Below, piece by piece: positions 10,286 to 20,755 of a stretch of 64,000 nt of DNA. Both the position numbers and the translations under genes were made by a program. Source of the DNA: Wigglesworthia glossinidia (GTDB lineage: Bacteria; Pseudomonadota; Gammaproteobacteria; Enterobacterales; Enterobacteriaceae). A model generated the notes under the pieces. It was not told the DNA's origin. It ran no database searches and was given only the letters and a program-made list of their open reading frames with translations. Position 1 is the stretch's first letter, and the number at the start of each line of letters is the position of its first letter. The stretch lies in the NCBI GenBank assembly GCA_030827005.1, contig JAVBJL010000009.1, positions 67,136 to 131,135 of the forward strand. Direction: 5' to 3'.

Positions 10286-11680
10286 TTAAAAGCTTGCATT
10301 TTTTGGTGTTCTAGGAAATGGAATAAGATCTTTGACATTTTTTAAACCAGTTATGTAGGATAATAATCGTTCTAAACCCAAACCAAATCCAGAATGTGGA
10401 ACTGTTCCGTACATTCGTAAATCCTGGTACCAACGATAGTTGTCGGGATTAAGATTTTTTTCTTTTAAACGCAAGTTTAATTTTTGCAAACGATCTTCTC
10501 TTTCTGATCCGCCAATAATTTCTCCAATTCCAGGTAATAAGATATCTGCAGAGGCGACAGTTTTTTTATCTTGATTTAAACGCATATAAAATGCTTTTGT
10601 TTCTTTTGGATAATTTTTAATCATTATTGGTTTTTTGTAATATATGTCAGATAAGTATTTTTCGTGTTCTGAAGAAAAATCTTCCCCCCAGATAAAACTT
10701 GATTTAAAATAGCCGGATGAATTGTTTATTATTTTCACGGCATCTGTATATTCTATTGAAAATAATTCACTAGAAATAAAATTTTTCATGCGATTAATTA
10801 AATCGATATTTGTTTTTTTTGCTAAAAAATTTAAGTCATCAATACATGTCTTTAAAACTCTTTTAAAAATGCTTTTTAATATTTCATATGCTAAATTCAT
10901 TATATTTTTTAAGCTTAAAAAAGCAGCTTCAACTTCTATCATCCAAAATTCTGCCAAATGTCTAGTAGTATTTGAATTTTCAGCACGAAATGTTGGACCA
11001 AAAGTATAAACTTTTGATAAAGCACAAGCGTAGCTTTCTAGATGTAATTGTCCAGAAACTGTTAGAAATGTTTTTTTTCCAAAAAAATCTTTTTTGTAAT
11101 TTACTTGGTTTTTTATATTTTTTTGAATTTTTTCAAAATTTAAAGTAGAAACGCAAAACATTTCTCCGCTTCCTTCTGTATTTAAACTAGTAATTAATGG
11201 AGTTGCAATCCAAAAAAATCCGTGATTGCTTAAAAATTTATGTATTTCTTGTGATACAAAGTGTCTTATTCTTGTAATTGCTCCAATAATATTCGTTCTT
11301 GGTCTTAAATGAGTAAAATTTCTTAAGTACTCTAAAGTATGTGGCTTTGGAGATATAGGATAAGTTTCCGGATTAAAAACATTTCCTATGATTTGTAAAG
11401 ATTGAGCGTAAATCTCGAACTGACTATTAGTAGATTGTTGAATTGTACCTCGTACATAAATTGAGCATCCAGAATTTAGTTTTAAAATATCTTTCGTGTA
11501 GTTTTTCAACTTGTTATTAGCAATAACTTGAATATGTTTAAAGCATGATCCGTCATATATATCAATAAAAGATATGCCTATTTTCGAATCTCTTTTATTT
11601 TTCACCCATGCTTTAATTTCAACCACTTTTGAAGTTGAAGTTTTTTTATTAAAGATATCAGAAATTGTAACTAATTCCAC
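10286..11680 (-). CDS. asnS: Asparaginyl-tRNA synthetase
   Basis: A class IIb synthetase that charges tRNA-Asn. Its 464 residues compare with 466 in E. coli and align from the N-terminal OB-fold anticodon-binding domain to the C-terminal PFPRTP. Class II motif 2 is seen in TFRAENSNTTRHLAEFW and motif 3 in GFGLGLERL. The start is GTG at 11680, preceded by GAGG at suitable spacing; no ATG aligns with the family N-terminus. It is transcribed away from rpsF across a 548-base divergent intergenic region. Confidence 0.97.
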   Translation of the reverse strand: MELVTISDIFNKKTSTSKVVEIKAWVKNKRDSKIGISFIDIYDGSCFKHIQVIANNKLKNYTKDILKLNSGCSIYVRGTIQQSTNSQFEIYAQSLQIIGNVFNPETYPISPKPHTLEYLRNFTHLRPRTNIIGAITRIRHFVSQEIHKFLSNHGFFWIATPLITSLNTEGSGEMFCVSTLNFEKIQKNIKNQVNYKKDFFGKKTFLTVSGQLHLESYACALSKVYTFGPTFRAENSNTTRHLAEFWMIEVEAAFLSLKNIMNLAYEILKSIFKRVLKTCIDDLNFLAKKTNIDLINRMKNFISSELFSIEYTDAVKIINNSSGYFKSSFIWGEDFSSEHEKYLSDIYYKKPIMIKNYPKETKAFYMRLNQDKKTVASADILLPGIGEIIGGSEREDRLQKLNLRLKEKNLNPDNYRWYQDLRMYGTVPHSGFGLGLERLLSYITGLKNVKDLIPFPRTPKNASF

Positions 11681-12228
11681 ATAGTTATCCTCTAAATTTT
11701 AATTTAAAACGATATATTGAATACTTCAATATACTCTAAATGACATTAAGGCTTTTATTCACTATAAAATAATATTTAATTTAATTTCATAATTTTATAT
11801 GAATAAAAAATGATTTTGATTATTATCGTTGGTAAAAAAATCAATTTTATCTGCTAATTATATGAATAAATAGTATATTTTTACAAATAGACTATATTAA
11901 AATATAAAAAAAATAAATTTATTTTTAGCGTGATGTTTTTAGATAAAAATTTATAAACTGTAAATAAAAGATAATAAAATTATTATTTCAATACGATTAT
12001 CATTTTTTATTTCATGAAATAAAAGTTATATTATAAATTCATTGATAATAATAAAAATACTGTAATATAGCATTTAACATTAATAAAAACTTTATTTTAA
12101 ATTATTTTCAACTAAATTAATATTCAAATTTGAAATACTTAAAGAGTATTTGAACACTGGATTTTAAAAAAAATAACTAATAAAAAGTTATATTTCTTAA
12201 ATTATTAAATAAATTATAGGAGAAAATC
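11681..12228. other. Divergent intergenic region between asnS and rpsF
   Basis: A 548-base A+T-rich region that must hold the promoters for asnS (minus) and the rpsF cluster (plus). Many TATAAT-like words occur by composition alone, so none is assigned. A weak hairpin (AAATACTT / GAGTATTT, about 12133-12151) lies some 80 bases before rpsF, where an S6:S18 leader could be, but the CCG element of that leader is not seen. There is no gene here. Confidence 0.5.
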
Positions 12229-12603
12229 ATGCGTCATTATGAGATAGTATTTATGGTGCATACCGATCAAAGTGAACAGGTTTCTAAAATAATTGAATAC
12301 TATACTAAAATTATTAAAAATAATAAGGGTTGCATACATCGTTTAGAAGATTGGGGTAGAAGACAGTTGGCGTACCCAATTCAAAAATTACACAAAGCAC
12401 ATTATGTTCTTATGAACATAGAAATTTCGACTAAAATACTACATGAAATTATTCGAGATTTAAATTTAAATACCGCTATATTAAGAAATTTAATTATAAA
12501 AATAAAATCGGCCGTTACAGAACCATCTCCTATGATCAAAACAAAAGAAGAAAAACATACAATTAATTCGATACAATCTGTTAAAAAAAATAGTTCAATT
12601 TAA
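12229..12603 (+). CDS. rpsF: 30S ribosomal protein S6
   Basis: S6 binds S18 and the central domain of 16S rRNA in the small-subunit platform. The 124-residue protein is slightly shorter than E. coli S6 (131). It begins [18 protein letters not shown] and keeps the [14 protein letters not shown] core that contacts S18. The C-terminal tail is Lys/Ser-rich rather than acidic, as expected under A+T pressure. An AGGAG ribosome binding site lies just upstream. It leads the rpsF-rpsR-rplI cluster; the usual second gene priB is gone, leaving a 162-base gap. Confidence 0.97.
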   Translation: MRHYEIVFMVHTDQSEQVSKIIEYYTKIIKNNKGCIHRLEDWGRRQLAYPIQKLHKAHYVLMNIEISTKILHEIIRDLNLNTAILRNLIIKIKSAVTEPSPMIKTKEEKHTINSIQSVKKNSSI

Positions 12604-12765
12604 ACGATTTAGTTTTTTTGTATATTTGATCAAATTTAGATCGTATTATCTTTCGATAAAATAATATAAATTACTAAATTTTTTAATATTGAAAAAAAAT
12701 AACATTTATTTCATAATTATGTAAATAAAAAGAGCTTATTTTAAATATTCTGGAGAAAATTTATA

Positions 12766-12990
12766 ATGCGTAATTTTCGTAGACGTAAATTTTGTCGATT
12801 TACGGTAGAAAAAATTCATCATATTGATTATAAAGATATTGTTTTATTAAAAAACTATATTACAGAAAACGGGAAAATAGTTCCAAGTAGAATTACAGGT
12901 ACACGCGCTAAATATCAAAGAAAATTATCTAAAGCCATCAAAAGAGCACGATATTTATCGCTTTTACCATACACTGATCATCATCATTAA
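12766..12990 (+). CDS. rpsR: 30S ribosomal protein S18
   Basis: The small-subunit platform protein that pairs with S6. Its 74 residues match the E. coli length (75) and carry the family core RRKFCRF, IDYKDI and [30 protein letters not shown] ribosome binding site lies just upstream. It sits between rpsF and rplI, with 47 bases to rplI, so co-transcription is likely. Confidence 0.98.
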   Translation: MRNFRRRKFCRFTVEKIHHIDYKDIVLLKNYITENGKIVPSRITGTRAKYQRKLSKAIKRARYLSLLPYTDHHH

Positions 12991-13037
12991 AATAAATAAA
13001 GAACCTAAAATTTTTAAAAAAATTAAACGGAATTAAA

Positions 13038-13487
13038 ATGCAAATAATCTTGTTAAAAAAAGTTATTAATTTAGGAAATCCGGGAGAACAAATAAATGTT
13101 AAACCCGGATATGCTAGAAATTTTTTGTTTCCTAATCATTTAGCTATTACAGCCTCTCAAGAAAATATTAAATATTTCGAATATAATCGAAAACAGCTAG
13201 AAAAAAAATTAAAACACGAAGAGTCCATACTAATAAATCGCTGTAATAGTATAAAAAATTTAGAGCGCATTGAAATAAATTGCAAAGCAGGAGTAAATGA
13301 TAAATTATTTGGATCTATTGGACCACGTCAAATTGCAGAAAAAATTAAGGAAAATAATATATATATAATGAAAAATGAAATTAAACTACCAAATGGTCCA
13401 TTAAAACTACTTGGTACATATAAAATAAAAATTCAAATTAATCAAAAAATATTTACGAATATCGACGTAATTTTAAAAAAATATTAA
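13038..13487 (+). CDS. rplI: 50S ribosomal protein L9
   Basis: L9 binds 23S rRNA near the L1 stalk and helps restrain ribosome slippage. The 149-residue product equals E. coli L9 in length and has the typical two-domain layout. The N-terminal domain is MQIILLKKVINLGNPGEQINVKPGYARNFL-like (about residues 1-50), then a Lys/Glu-rich connecting helix, then a C-terminal domain with KLFGSIG. It is the last gene of the rpsF-rpsR-rplI cluster. Confidence 0.98.
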   Translation: MQIILLKKVINLGNPGEQINVKPGYARNFLFPNHLAITASQENIKYFEYNRKQLEKKLKHEESILINRCNSIKNLERIEINCKAGVNDKLFGSIGPRQIAEKIKENNIYIMKNEIKLPNGPLKLLGTYKIKIQINQKIFTNIDVILKKY

Positions 13488-13827
13488 TTACTAAAAAAAT
13501 GATACAATCAAATTAATTTGTTTTTTTAATTAGTACAAATATACTTTATTTTTTGGAAATTTTTTAAATATAAAACATACAACTTAAATGTATTAATTAA
13601 ATAGTAAATTAAAATTTTATTCAAACAGAATAAGTAGTTCAATCTAAAACCTCTAAAAGACTAGCGATGATAATATCTAATATACTTAAATTAAAAAATT
13701 TTGTAACATAATTACAAGAATTTTATCATTAAATATCTTGCAATTTATTTTTTAATAATTTTTTCTGAATAATTTTATATTTGATATAATATATATTTAT
13801 TTCGTAAATCCTAAAAGGAGTTGTAAT
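13488..13827. other. Intergenic region between rplI and the zinc-ribbon gene
   Basis: 340 bases with no open frame of interest. The right end holds the extended -10 promoter (13782-13790) and the ribosome binding site of the next gene. Nothing else was recognised. Confidence 0.6.
13782..13790 (+). promoter_or_regulatory. Extended -10 promoter of the zinc-ribbon gene
   Basis: TGATATAAT fits the extended -10 consensus TGnTATAAT exactly. It lies 38 bases before the ATG, with an AAAAGGAG ribosome binding site between. The -35 region is poor, as is common for extended -10 promoters. The assignment is by sequence match only. Confidence 0.5.
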
Positions 13828-14031
13828 ATGACCGATGAAGTAGATTTAGCAAGTCAAAGTGAAGAGGAATTTCGACAGTACTCTTTATCACGTCATCAAG
13901 CATATGCTTTACCGATTAACGGACGCTGTTATAACTGCGAAGAAACAACATCGGGAAATTTTTGTTGTGTAGAATGCCGAGAAGATTGGGAAAAAAGAAA
14001 GTATTTTGAACGTCAAAAAAAAGTTGACTAA
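13828..14031 (+). CDS. Small zinc-ribbon protein of unknown function
   Basis: A 67-residue soluble protein I cannot assign to a named gene. Its N-terminal third is acidic and helical-looking (residues 1-25). It is followed by a metal-binding-like knuckle C34-x2-C37 and a second cysteine group C46, C47, C50, then a charged CREDWEKRK tail. The layout recalls small C4 zinc fingers of phage and enterobacterial TraR/DksA-like or DUF2116-like proteins, but that is only a resemblance. It is clearly a real gene. It has a strong ribosome binding site (AAAAGGAG), its own promoter, a hairpin after the stop, and codon use richer in G+C than most of the window, as in the neighbouring groESL. This suggests high expression or strong constraint. 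The function is unknown. Confidence 0.85.
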   Translation: MTDEVDLASQSEEEFRQYSLSRHQAYALPINGRCYNCEETTSGNFCCVECREDWEKRKYFERQKKVD

Positions 14032-14077
14032 TTTATGTGTAATATAAAAAATTATCATTTTTAATGACAAAAAAAAT

Positions 14078-14120
14078 TAAAGCAGATAAAGTATAAATCG
14101 AACAGATATTATCTGCTTTA
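14078..14120 (+). terminator. Probable hairpin terminator after the zinc-ribbon gene
   Basis: A perfect 12-base-pair stem (TAAAGCAGATAA at 14078-14089 with TTATCTGCTTTA at 14109-14120) around a 19-base loop, followed by TATATTTTT. It starts 47 bases after the stop codon. The large loop and interrupted T run make it less than ideal, but stems this long are rare in the window. Confidence 0.55.
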
Positions 14121-14274
14121 TATATTTTTAAAATTTTAATTTGTAATAAAAATTTATATTTAAAATTAGTTTACGTAAATATTTCATATCCAATATTTTA
14201 AAAATTAAAAATAATTAATAAACAAAAATTTATATTTTAGAATTAGATTCTACAATGATTTTTTTTATACACCC

Positions 14275-14301
14275 CTTGAAGGATCGTAAAATAACCCCCA
14301 T
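14275..14301 (+). promoter_or_regulatory. Sigma-32 heat-shock promoter of groESL
   Basis: The -35 CTTGAA (14275-14280, within CCCCTTGAA) and -10 CCCCAT (14296-14301) with a 15-base spacer match the RpoH consensus and closely resemble the E. coli groE promoter, including GG directly after the -35. The C runs stand out from the surrounding A+T-rich sequence, showing selection. It drives groES, 139 bases downstream. Confidence 0.9.
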
Positions 14302-14439
14302 TTTAGGTATCATTGGTACCGAAATCTATTAATAATTAATTGAAAATTAAAGTATGCATTTTTTAATTTAAAATTAAAAATAGTTTTGGAATTTTATTTA
14401 TAACTAATACGGACTTTCTTTCTCAAGGGGAGCTATTAA

Positions 14440-14733
14440 ATGAAAATTCGCCCACTACATGACCGCGTTATTATTAAACGCAAAGAAGCGGAAGCCAAGT
14501 CTGCAGGAGGCATAGTTCTAACCGGTTCTGCCGCAGGTAAATCTACTAGAGGTGAAGTATTAGCAGTAGGACACGGACGTATTTTAGATAACGGAGAAGT
14601 AAAACCTTTAGATGTAAAAATTGGAGATATCGTTATCTTCAACGACGGATATGGTGTAAAAGTAGAAAAAATTGATAATGACGAAGTGCTAATAATGTCA
14701 GAAAGTGACATACTAGCTATAGTTGAAAAATAA
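14440..14733 (+). CDS. groES: GroES co-chaperonin
   Basis: The heptameric lid of the GroEL folding chamber in the cytosol. Its 97 residues match E. coli GroES (97) from [14 protein letters not shown] to the C-terminal [10 protein letters not shown]. The mobile loop that docks on GroEL (about residues 17-32, [17 protein letters not shown]) is intact. A GGGGAG ribosome binding site is present. It is co-transcribed with groEL, which starts 45 bases after its stop, from the sigma-32 promoter. Its codon use is richer in G+C than the window average, fitting the very high GroE levels known in insect endosymbionts. Confidence 0.99.
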   Translation: MKIRPLHDRVIIKRKEAEAKSAGGIVLTGSAAGKSTRGEVLAVGHGRILDNGEVKPLDVKIGDIVIFNDGYGVKVEKIDNDEVLIMSESDILAIVEK

Positions 14734-14757
14734 TCTGCATACAATCATATGAACTGA

Positions 14758-16419
<1,662 letters not shown>

Positions 16420-16476
16420 TTCCTACTTTTCCAATCTTCTTTAAAAGATATATGAATAAATTAACATAAAATAGAA

Positions 16477-16516
16477 AGCCCCAAACATTAATAATGTTTG
16501 GGGCTAATATTTTTAA
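16477..16516 (+). terminator. Rho-independent terminator after groEL
   Basis: A 14-base inverted repeat (AGCCCCAAACATTA at 16477-16490, TAATGTTTGGGGCT at 16492-16505) with a G+C-rich base, followed by AATATTTTT. It lies 57 bases after the groEL stop. It is the clearest terminator in the window. Confidence 0.85.
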
Positions 16517-16599
16517 TAAAATTAGTAAAATTAATAGATTTTTAAAACTTATAAATAATTCAAAAACATTTATTTTTTATTCAATAATTTTAATAATTT

Positions 16600-17226
16600 A
16601 TGAATAAACTCATATTAATAATATTTTTTTATATATATAATACATTTGGAAGTAATAATACAGATTCTTTTTATACAAAAGAATATACTCAGTTGGATTT
16701 TCCAATTTTTAATCAATATCAAATTATTGAATTTTTTTCTTTTTATTGTACATATTGTTATCAGTTTGATGAAATATATAAAATTGATTTGAATATAAAA
16801 AAGCAACTAATAGAAAAAGATAAATTTATGAAATATCATGTAGATTTTCTCGGATCAATGGGAAAAGAGTTGACTATTGCATGGGCAATAGCAATTTTCT
16901 TCAAAATAGATGAAAAAATAAGTCCTATTTTATTTCAAAAAGTACAAAATATTAGTAATCCAATTACAGAAATGGATATTTTATCAATTTTTGCAAGTTT
17001 TGGAATTAATAAAGAAAAATATGAATTAGCAAAAAATAGTTTTTCAGTAAAATGTTTTTTAAAAAAACAATACGATATTGAAGAAAAATTAAATTTAAAA
17101 AGCATTCCAACTATTCTAGTAAATAATCAATTTATTATCAACAATGATGCAATTCATGCAAATTCCATAGAAAATTATACTAAAAAATATATTAATATAA
17201 TTAATCATTTATTATCTAATGGTTAA
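16600..17226 (+). CDS. dsbA: Thiol:disulfide interchange protein DsbA
   Basis: The periplasmic oxidase that introduces disulfides into exported proteins. The 208 residues equal the E. coli precursor length. It has a hydrophobic N-terminal segment (residues 2-17) that could serve as a signal peptide, a thioredoxin active site FYCTYCYQF (C50, C53), the helical insert (GKELTIAWAIAI) and a cis-proline loop (SIPTILVNN). The active site reads CTYC instead of the E. coli CPHC, so its redox potential may differ. It precedes polA as in enterobacteria, with the intervening yihF lost. Confidence 0.92.
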   Translation: MNKLILIIFFYIYNTFGSNNTDSFYTKEYTQLDFPIFNQYQIIEFFSFYCTYCYQFDEIYKIDLNIKKQLIEKDKFMKYHVDFLGSMGKELTIAWAIAIFFKIDEKISPILFQKVQNISNPITEMDILSIFASFGINKEKYELAKNSFSVKCFLKKQYDIEEKLNLKSIPTILVNNQFIINNDAIHANSIENYTKKYINIINHLLSNG

Positions 17227-17276
17227 ATGTTAAATTATACTTATATATAAATTATCTTTTTTCAATTATAAAAAAC

Positions 17277-18089
17277 ATGAATGAAGAAATCATATTAATA
17301 GATGGATCTATATATCTGTATCGCGCGTATTATGGATTACCAAATTTAAAAAATAAACTTGGTCAACCAATAGGTGCGATTTATGGAATGATTAGTATGA
17401 TCAAAAAAATACTGAAAAAATATACACCTTATTATGTAGCAATTATATTTGATTCAGGAAAAACTACTAATAAGCATAAAATATATAAATTGTACAAAGA
17501 AAATCGCAATAAAATGCCAGATAACTTACATTGTCAAATACCTGCAATAAAAAAAATATTGAAATTAATGGGATTGTCTGTATTTTCTATAGATGGAATA
17601 GAGGCTGATGATGTTATCGGTAGTATTTCAAAATTATTAGAAAATCAAGGAAAAAAATCATGTATATTTACTAATGATAAAGATATGATGCAATTAGTAT
17701 CAAAAGATATAAATATAATTCATATTAATTCTTATAAAAAATTTGATCCACATGAAGTTTATTTAAAATATAGAGTTTTTCCGCATGTAATTTCTGATTA
17801 TCTCGCTTTAGTAGGAGATGTATCGGATAATATTCCAGGAGTTCCTGGAATAGGGAAAAAAACAGCTTCAATTTTGTTAACTAAATTTTATTCTATCCAG
17901 GGAATTTATAACAATCTTAATATTATTAAAAAAATGAAATTTATAAATAAAAATAAAATAATTGATTCACTAATAAGTAATAAAAATATGGTATATATAT
18001 ATCATAAGTTAACTAAAATTGATACAAACATTAAAATAAATTTTTCTATCAAAGATATTCGATTAAAATCTAAAAATTATGTTAAATAA
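17277..18089 (+). CDS. polA: DNA polymerase I reduced to its 5'-3' exonuclease (flap nuclease) domain
   Basis: The product is 270 residues, matching only the N-terminal 5' nuclease domain of E. coli Pol I (928 residues). The 3'-5' exonuclease and polymerase domains are missing and nothing recognisable follows. Nuclease motifs are intact: YRAYYG near the start, EADDVIG, TNDKDMMQLV, and the helix-hairpin-helix GDVSDNIPGVPGIGKKTA. A lone nuclease can still remove Okazaki RNA primers. Buchnera has the same reduction, so this looks like a stable functional form rather than a fresh truncation. Confidence 0.93.
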   Translation: MNEEIILIDGSIYLYRAYYGLPNLKNKLGQPIGAIYGMISMIKKILKKYTPYYVAIIFDSGKTTNKHKIYKLYKENRNKMPDNLHCQIPAIKKILKLMGLSVFSIDGIEADDVIGSISKLLENQGKKSCIFTNDKDMMQLVSKDINIIHINSYKKFDPHEVYLKYRVFPHVISDYLALVGDVSDNIPGVPGIGKKTASILLTKFYSIQGIYNNLNIIKKMKFINKNKIIDSLISNKNMVYIYHKLTKIDTNIKINFSIKDIRLKSKNYVK

Positions 18090-18189
18090 ATCTTTTTAGA
18101 TATAATAAATTGAATTATTTAGTTTTACTTTTAAATTATTAAAAGTACTTATAATAAAATTTTTATAGCTATTTTTTTAAAACATTATT

Positions 18190-18531
18190 TTATTTAAAAG
18201 ATTTTAGTGTACCTTGTGGGAATATACTAGTAATGCGATCTTTTTTAATTATTACTAAATTGTTTTCATACAATTCTAATACGACATAATTTATATCAAT
18301 AATTTTTATTATTTTTCCAATAATTCCAGATGAAGTAAGCACCTCATCTCCTTTAGATAAGGAAGCTACCAGTTTTTTATGTATATTGGCTCTTTTTTGT
18401 TGAGGCCTTAAAATAATAAAATAAAAAATAACACCAAAGATTAATAACATTATTAATAGAGTATATGGGTTATTTTGTGAATTTGGAATTTGATTTGTAT
18501 CAAGATTTATATTCTCAAAAAAAATATTCAT
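18190..18531 (-). CDS. yajC: Sec translocon accessory protein YajC
   Basis: A small inner-membrane protein associated with SecDF-YidC. Its 113 residues (E. coli 110) show one membrane segment (about residues 24-42) followed by the conserved RPQQKRANIHKKLVASLSKGDEVLTSSGIIGKI cytosolic core. It is alone on the minus strand, convergent with polA and divergent from msbA. Its usual neighbours tgt and secD-secF are not here. Confidence 0.95.
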   Translation of the reverse strand: MNIFFENINLDTNQIPNSQNNPYTLLIMLLIFGVIFYFIILRPQQKRANIHKKLVASLSKGDEVLTSSGIIGKIIKIIDINYVVLELYENNLVIIKKDRITSIFPQGTLKSFK

Positions 18532-18957
18532 TATATTTTATCCCAAAAGTATATTGTAATTTAAATACTATTTTTATTATTTTTTAAAATTTAGATCATG
18601 ACTGAGTTGAATTAGTGTTTATTTTTTTTGTTTAGTTAAATAAAAAATTTTATTAATCTTTTTAATTTTAAAAATAAAAATTTATAATTTTTTATGTATA
18701 TTTAATATTAATTTTATTTTAAATTCAGTATATTAGATTAAATTTTTTTAAATTTCTCGCAACTTAGAGTTTTAATAAAAAATCTATTTTTTTAATAAAA
18801 ATATTTTAATAAAATTTTATCATAATATAAAACATATCCATTTAAAATGCTACATGATAAATGTATTAAAAATTTTAATTTGATACAATATTTTTAAAAA
18901 AAATTAAAGTTTAGATATAATTAAGCATACAATAATCAATTTTATTTAGTTAAATAT
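18532..18957. other. Divergent intergenic region between yajC and msbA
   Basis: 426 A+T-rich bases between divergently transcribed genes, so it should carry promoters for both. TATAAT words are frequent but none has a convincing -35 partner. No gene, RNA or hairpin was recognised. Confidence 0.5.
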
Positions 18958-20730
18958 ATGTTAAAAAAAAATTTTTCTACTTGGCGTATTTTTTGCCGCT
19001 TATGGCCAATAATTTCTCCTTTTAAAGGAGGATTAATTATTGCTACGATAGCATTAATTATTAACGCTACAAGCGATACTCTCATGTTATCTTTGCTTAA
19101 ACCGCTTTTAGATGATGGATTCAGAGGATTCAACAATATTATTCCCATATGGATGCCAATAACTATTATAGCGTTAATGTGTTCTAGAGGAAGTAGTGGA
19201 TTTATTTCTAATTATTGTTTATCCTGGGTTTCTGGAAAAGTCGTTATGCATATGAGAAGAAATTTATTTCAACATATCATGAGGATGCCTGTCGCTTTTT
19301 TTGATCGAAAATCCACTGGAACTTTACTATCGCGCATCACTTATGATGCTGAACAAGTAGCATTGTCTTCTTCTAATGTTTTAATCACTCTTGTTCGTGA
19401 AGGGTCATTAATAATTGGATTATTTTTTATGATATTTTATCATAGTTGGCAATTATCATCTATTCTAATTATTACAATTCCTATTGTATTTTTTTCTATT
19501 CAATATGTTTCCAAAAAATTTAGAAAAATTAATAAAAGTATGCAAAATAACATGGGCATGGTAACTAGTAGCGCAGAGCAAATGTTAAAAGGTCATAAAG
19601 AAATTCGAATTTTTGGTGGACAAAAAGAAGAAAGTAAACGTTTTAATTATTTTAGTAATTTTATGAGACAACAATGCATGAAGATAGTAGTAGCATCTGC
19701 AGCATTAGATATGATTATACAATTAATTTTTTCTATAGCACTAGCCGGTATATTATACATTTCGAGTTTGCCTAAAGTTATAGAAAGTTTGACAGCAGGG
19801 ACTATTACAGTAATTTTTTCTTCCATGATAGCTTTAATGCGCCCATTAAAATCATTAACAAATGTTAATTCAAATTTTCAAAAAGGCATGGTAGCATGTC
19901 AAACTTTATTTTCAATTTTAGACATTCAAAAAGAACAGGATCGTGGAATACTAAAAATTAAAAGAGCTCGAGGAGAAATTAAATTTAAAAATGTCACCTT
20001 TACTTATCCTGGAAAAACTACACCGTCTTTAAAAAATATTAACATTCAAATTTCTTCAGGATGTACTGTTGCTTTAATTGGATCATCTGGTTCCGGAAAA
20101 TCTACTTTAATAAATTTATTAACTAGGTTTTATGATGTTAATGAAGGCGTAATCTTGCTTGATAACATCGACGTAAAAAAATACAAATTATCTCATTTAA
20201 GAAACCAAGTAGCTTTAGTATCACAAAATATATATTTATTTAATGATACAATAGCTAATAATATTGCTTATGCAAAAAAAAATACTTACTCTAAAAAACA
20301 GATCGAAAAAGCCGCTTCCATGGCATATGCAATGAATTTTATTATTAAAATGAAAAACGGATTAAATACAATTATAGGAGAAAATGGTATATTGCTATCA
20401 GGTGGTCAACGTCAAAGAATTGCTATTGCAAGAGCTTTACTACGTGATTGTCCAATACTAATTCTCGATGAAGCTACATCGTCATTAGATATAGAATCTG
20501 AAATAGCAATACAAAAAGCATTAAATAAACTTAAAAAAAATCGTACATCCTTAATTGTAGCACACCGAATTTCTACTATAAAAAAATCTGATATAATATT
20601 ATTAGTAGAAAATGGTAAGATCATAGAATATGGAAGTCATAATGAACTTATGGAGCTTCAAGGGGCATATGCTCATATGCACTATTTGCAATTGGGTCAA
20701 GAAAAAAAAGATTTTTTTAAAAGAATATAG
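18958..20730 (+). CDS. msbA: Lipid A export ATP-binding/permease protein MsbA
   Basis: The homodimeric ABC exporter that flips lipid A-core across the inner membrane. At 590 residues it is near the E. coli length (582). Six membrane segments lie in the first 320 residues, followed by a complete ATPase: Walker A GSSGSGKST near residue 376, signature LSGGQRQRIAIARALL and Walker B LILDEATSSLD. It heads an msbA-lpxK-ycaR-kdsB cluster in the E. coli order (ycaQ lost). Its retention implies an LPS-bearing outer membrane. Confidence 0.96.
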   Translation: MLKKNFSTWRIFCRLWPIISPFKGGLIIATIALIINATSDTLMLSLLKPLLDDGFRGFNNIIPIWMPITIIALMCSRGSSGFISNYCLSWVSGKVVMHMRRNLFQHIMRMPVAFFDRKSTGTLLSRITYDAEQVALSSSNVLITLVREGSLIIGLFFMIFYHSWQLSSILIITIPIVFFSIQYVSKKFRKINKSMQNNMGMVTSSAEQMLKGHKEIRIFGGQKEESKRFNYFSNFMRQQCMKIVVASAALDMIIQLIFSIALAGILYISSLPKVIESLTAGTITVIFSSMIALMRPLKSLTNVNSNFQKGMVACQTLFSILDIQKEQDRGILKIKRARGEIKFKNVTFTYPGKTTPSLKNINIQISSGCTVALIGSSGSGKSTLINLLTRFYDVNEGVILLDNIDVKKYKLSHLRNQVALVSQNIYLFNDTIANNIAYAKKNTYSKKQIEKAASMAYAMNFIIKMKNGLNTIIGENGILLSGGQRQRIAIARALLRDCPILILDEATSSLDIESEIAIQKALNKLKKNRTSLIVAHRISTIKKSDIILLVENGKIIEYGSHNELMELQGAYAHMHYLQLGQEKKDFFKRI

Positions 20731-20755
20731 TATATCTTTTATTAAAGATGCTTGG

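Larger units (their letters stand above)
14032..14439. other. Intergenic region between the zinc-ribbon gene and groES
   Basis: 408 bases holding a hairpin terminator at the left and the heat-shock promoter of groESL in the middle, with a GGGGAG ribosome binding site at the right. No gene was seen. Confidence 0.75.

Noticed and set aside
12130..12160. Possible S6:S18 autoregulatory leader before rpsF
   Set aside because: Only a short A/T hairpin is seen; the conserved CCG element is missing.
14436..14744. Open frame antisense to groES, and several antisense to groEL
   Set aside because: Caused by the codon use of the well-conserved sense genes; the products are Ser/Ile-rich shadows with no ribosome binding site.
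18532..18957. TATAAT at 18916-18921 as the msbA promoter
   Set aside because: The nearest TTGATA lies about 30 bases upstream, too far for a -35; TATAAT is frequent by chance here.
20630..20755. Upstream ATG codons as the lpxK start
   Set aside because: They would overlap msbA by about 100 bases and add residues with no match to LpxK.
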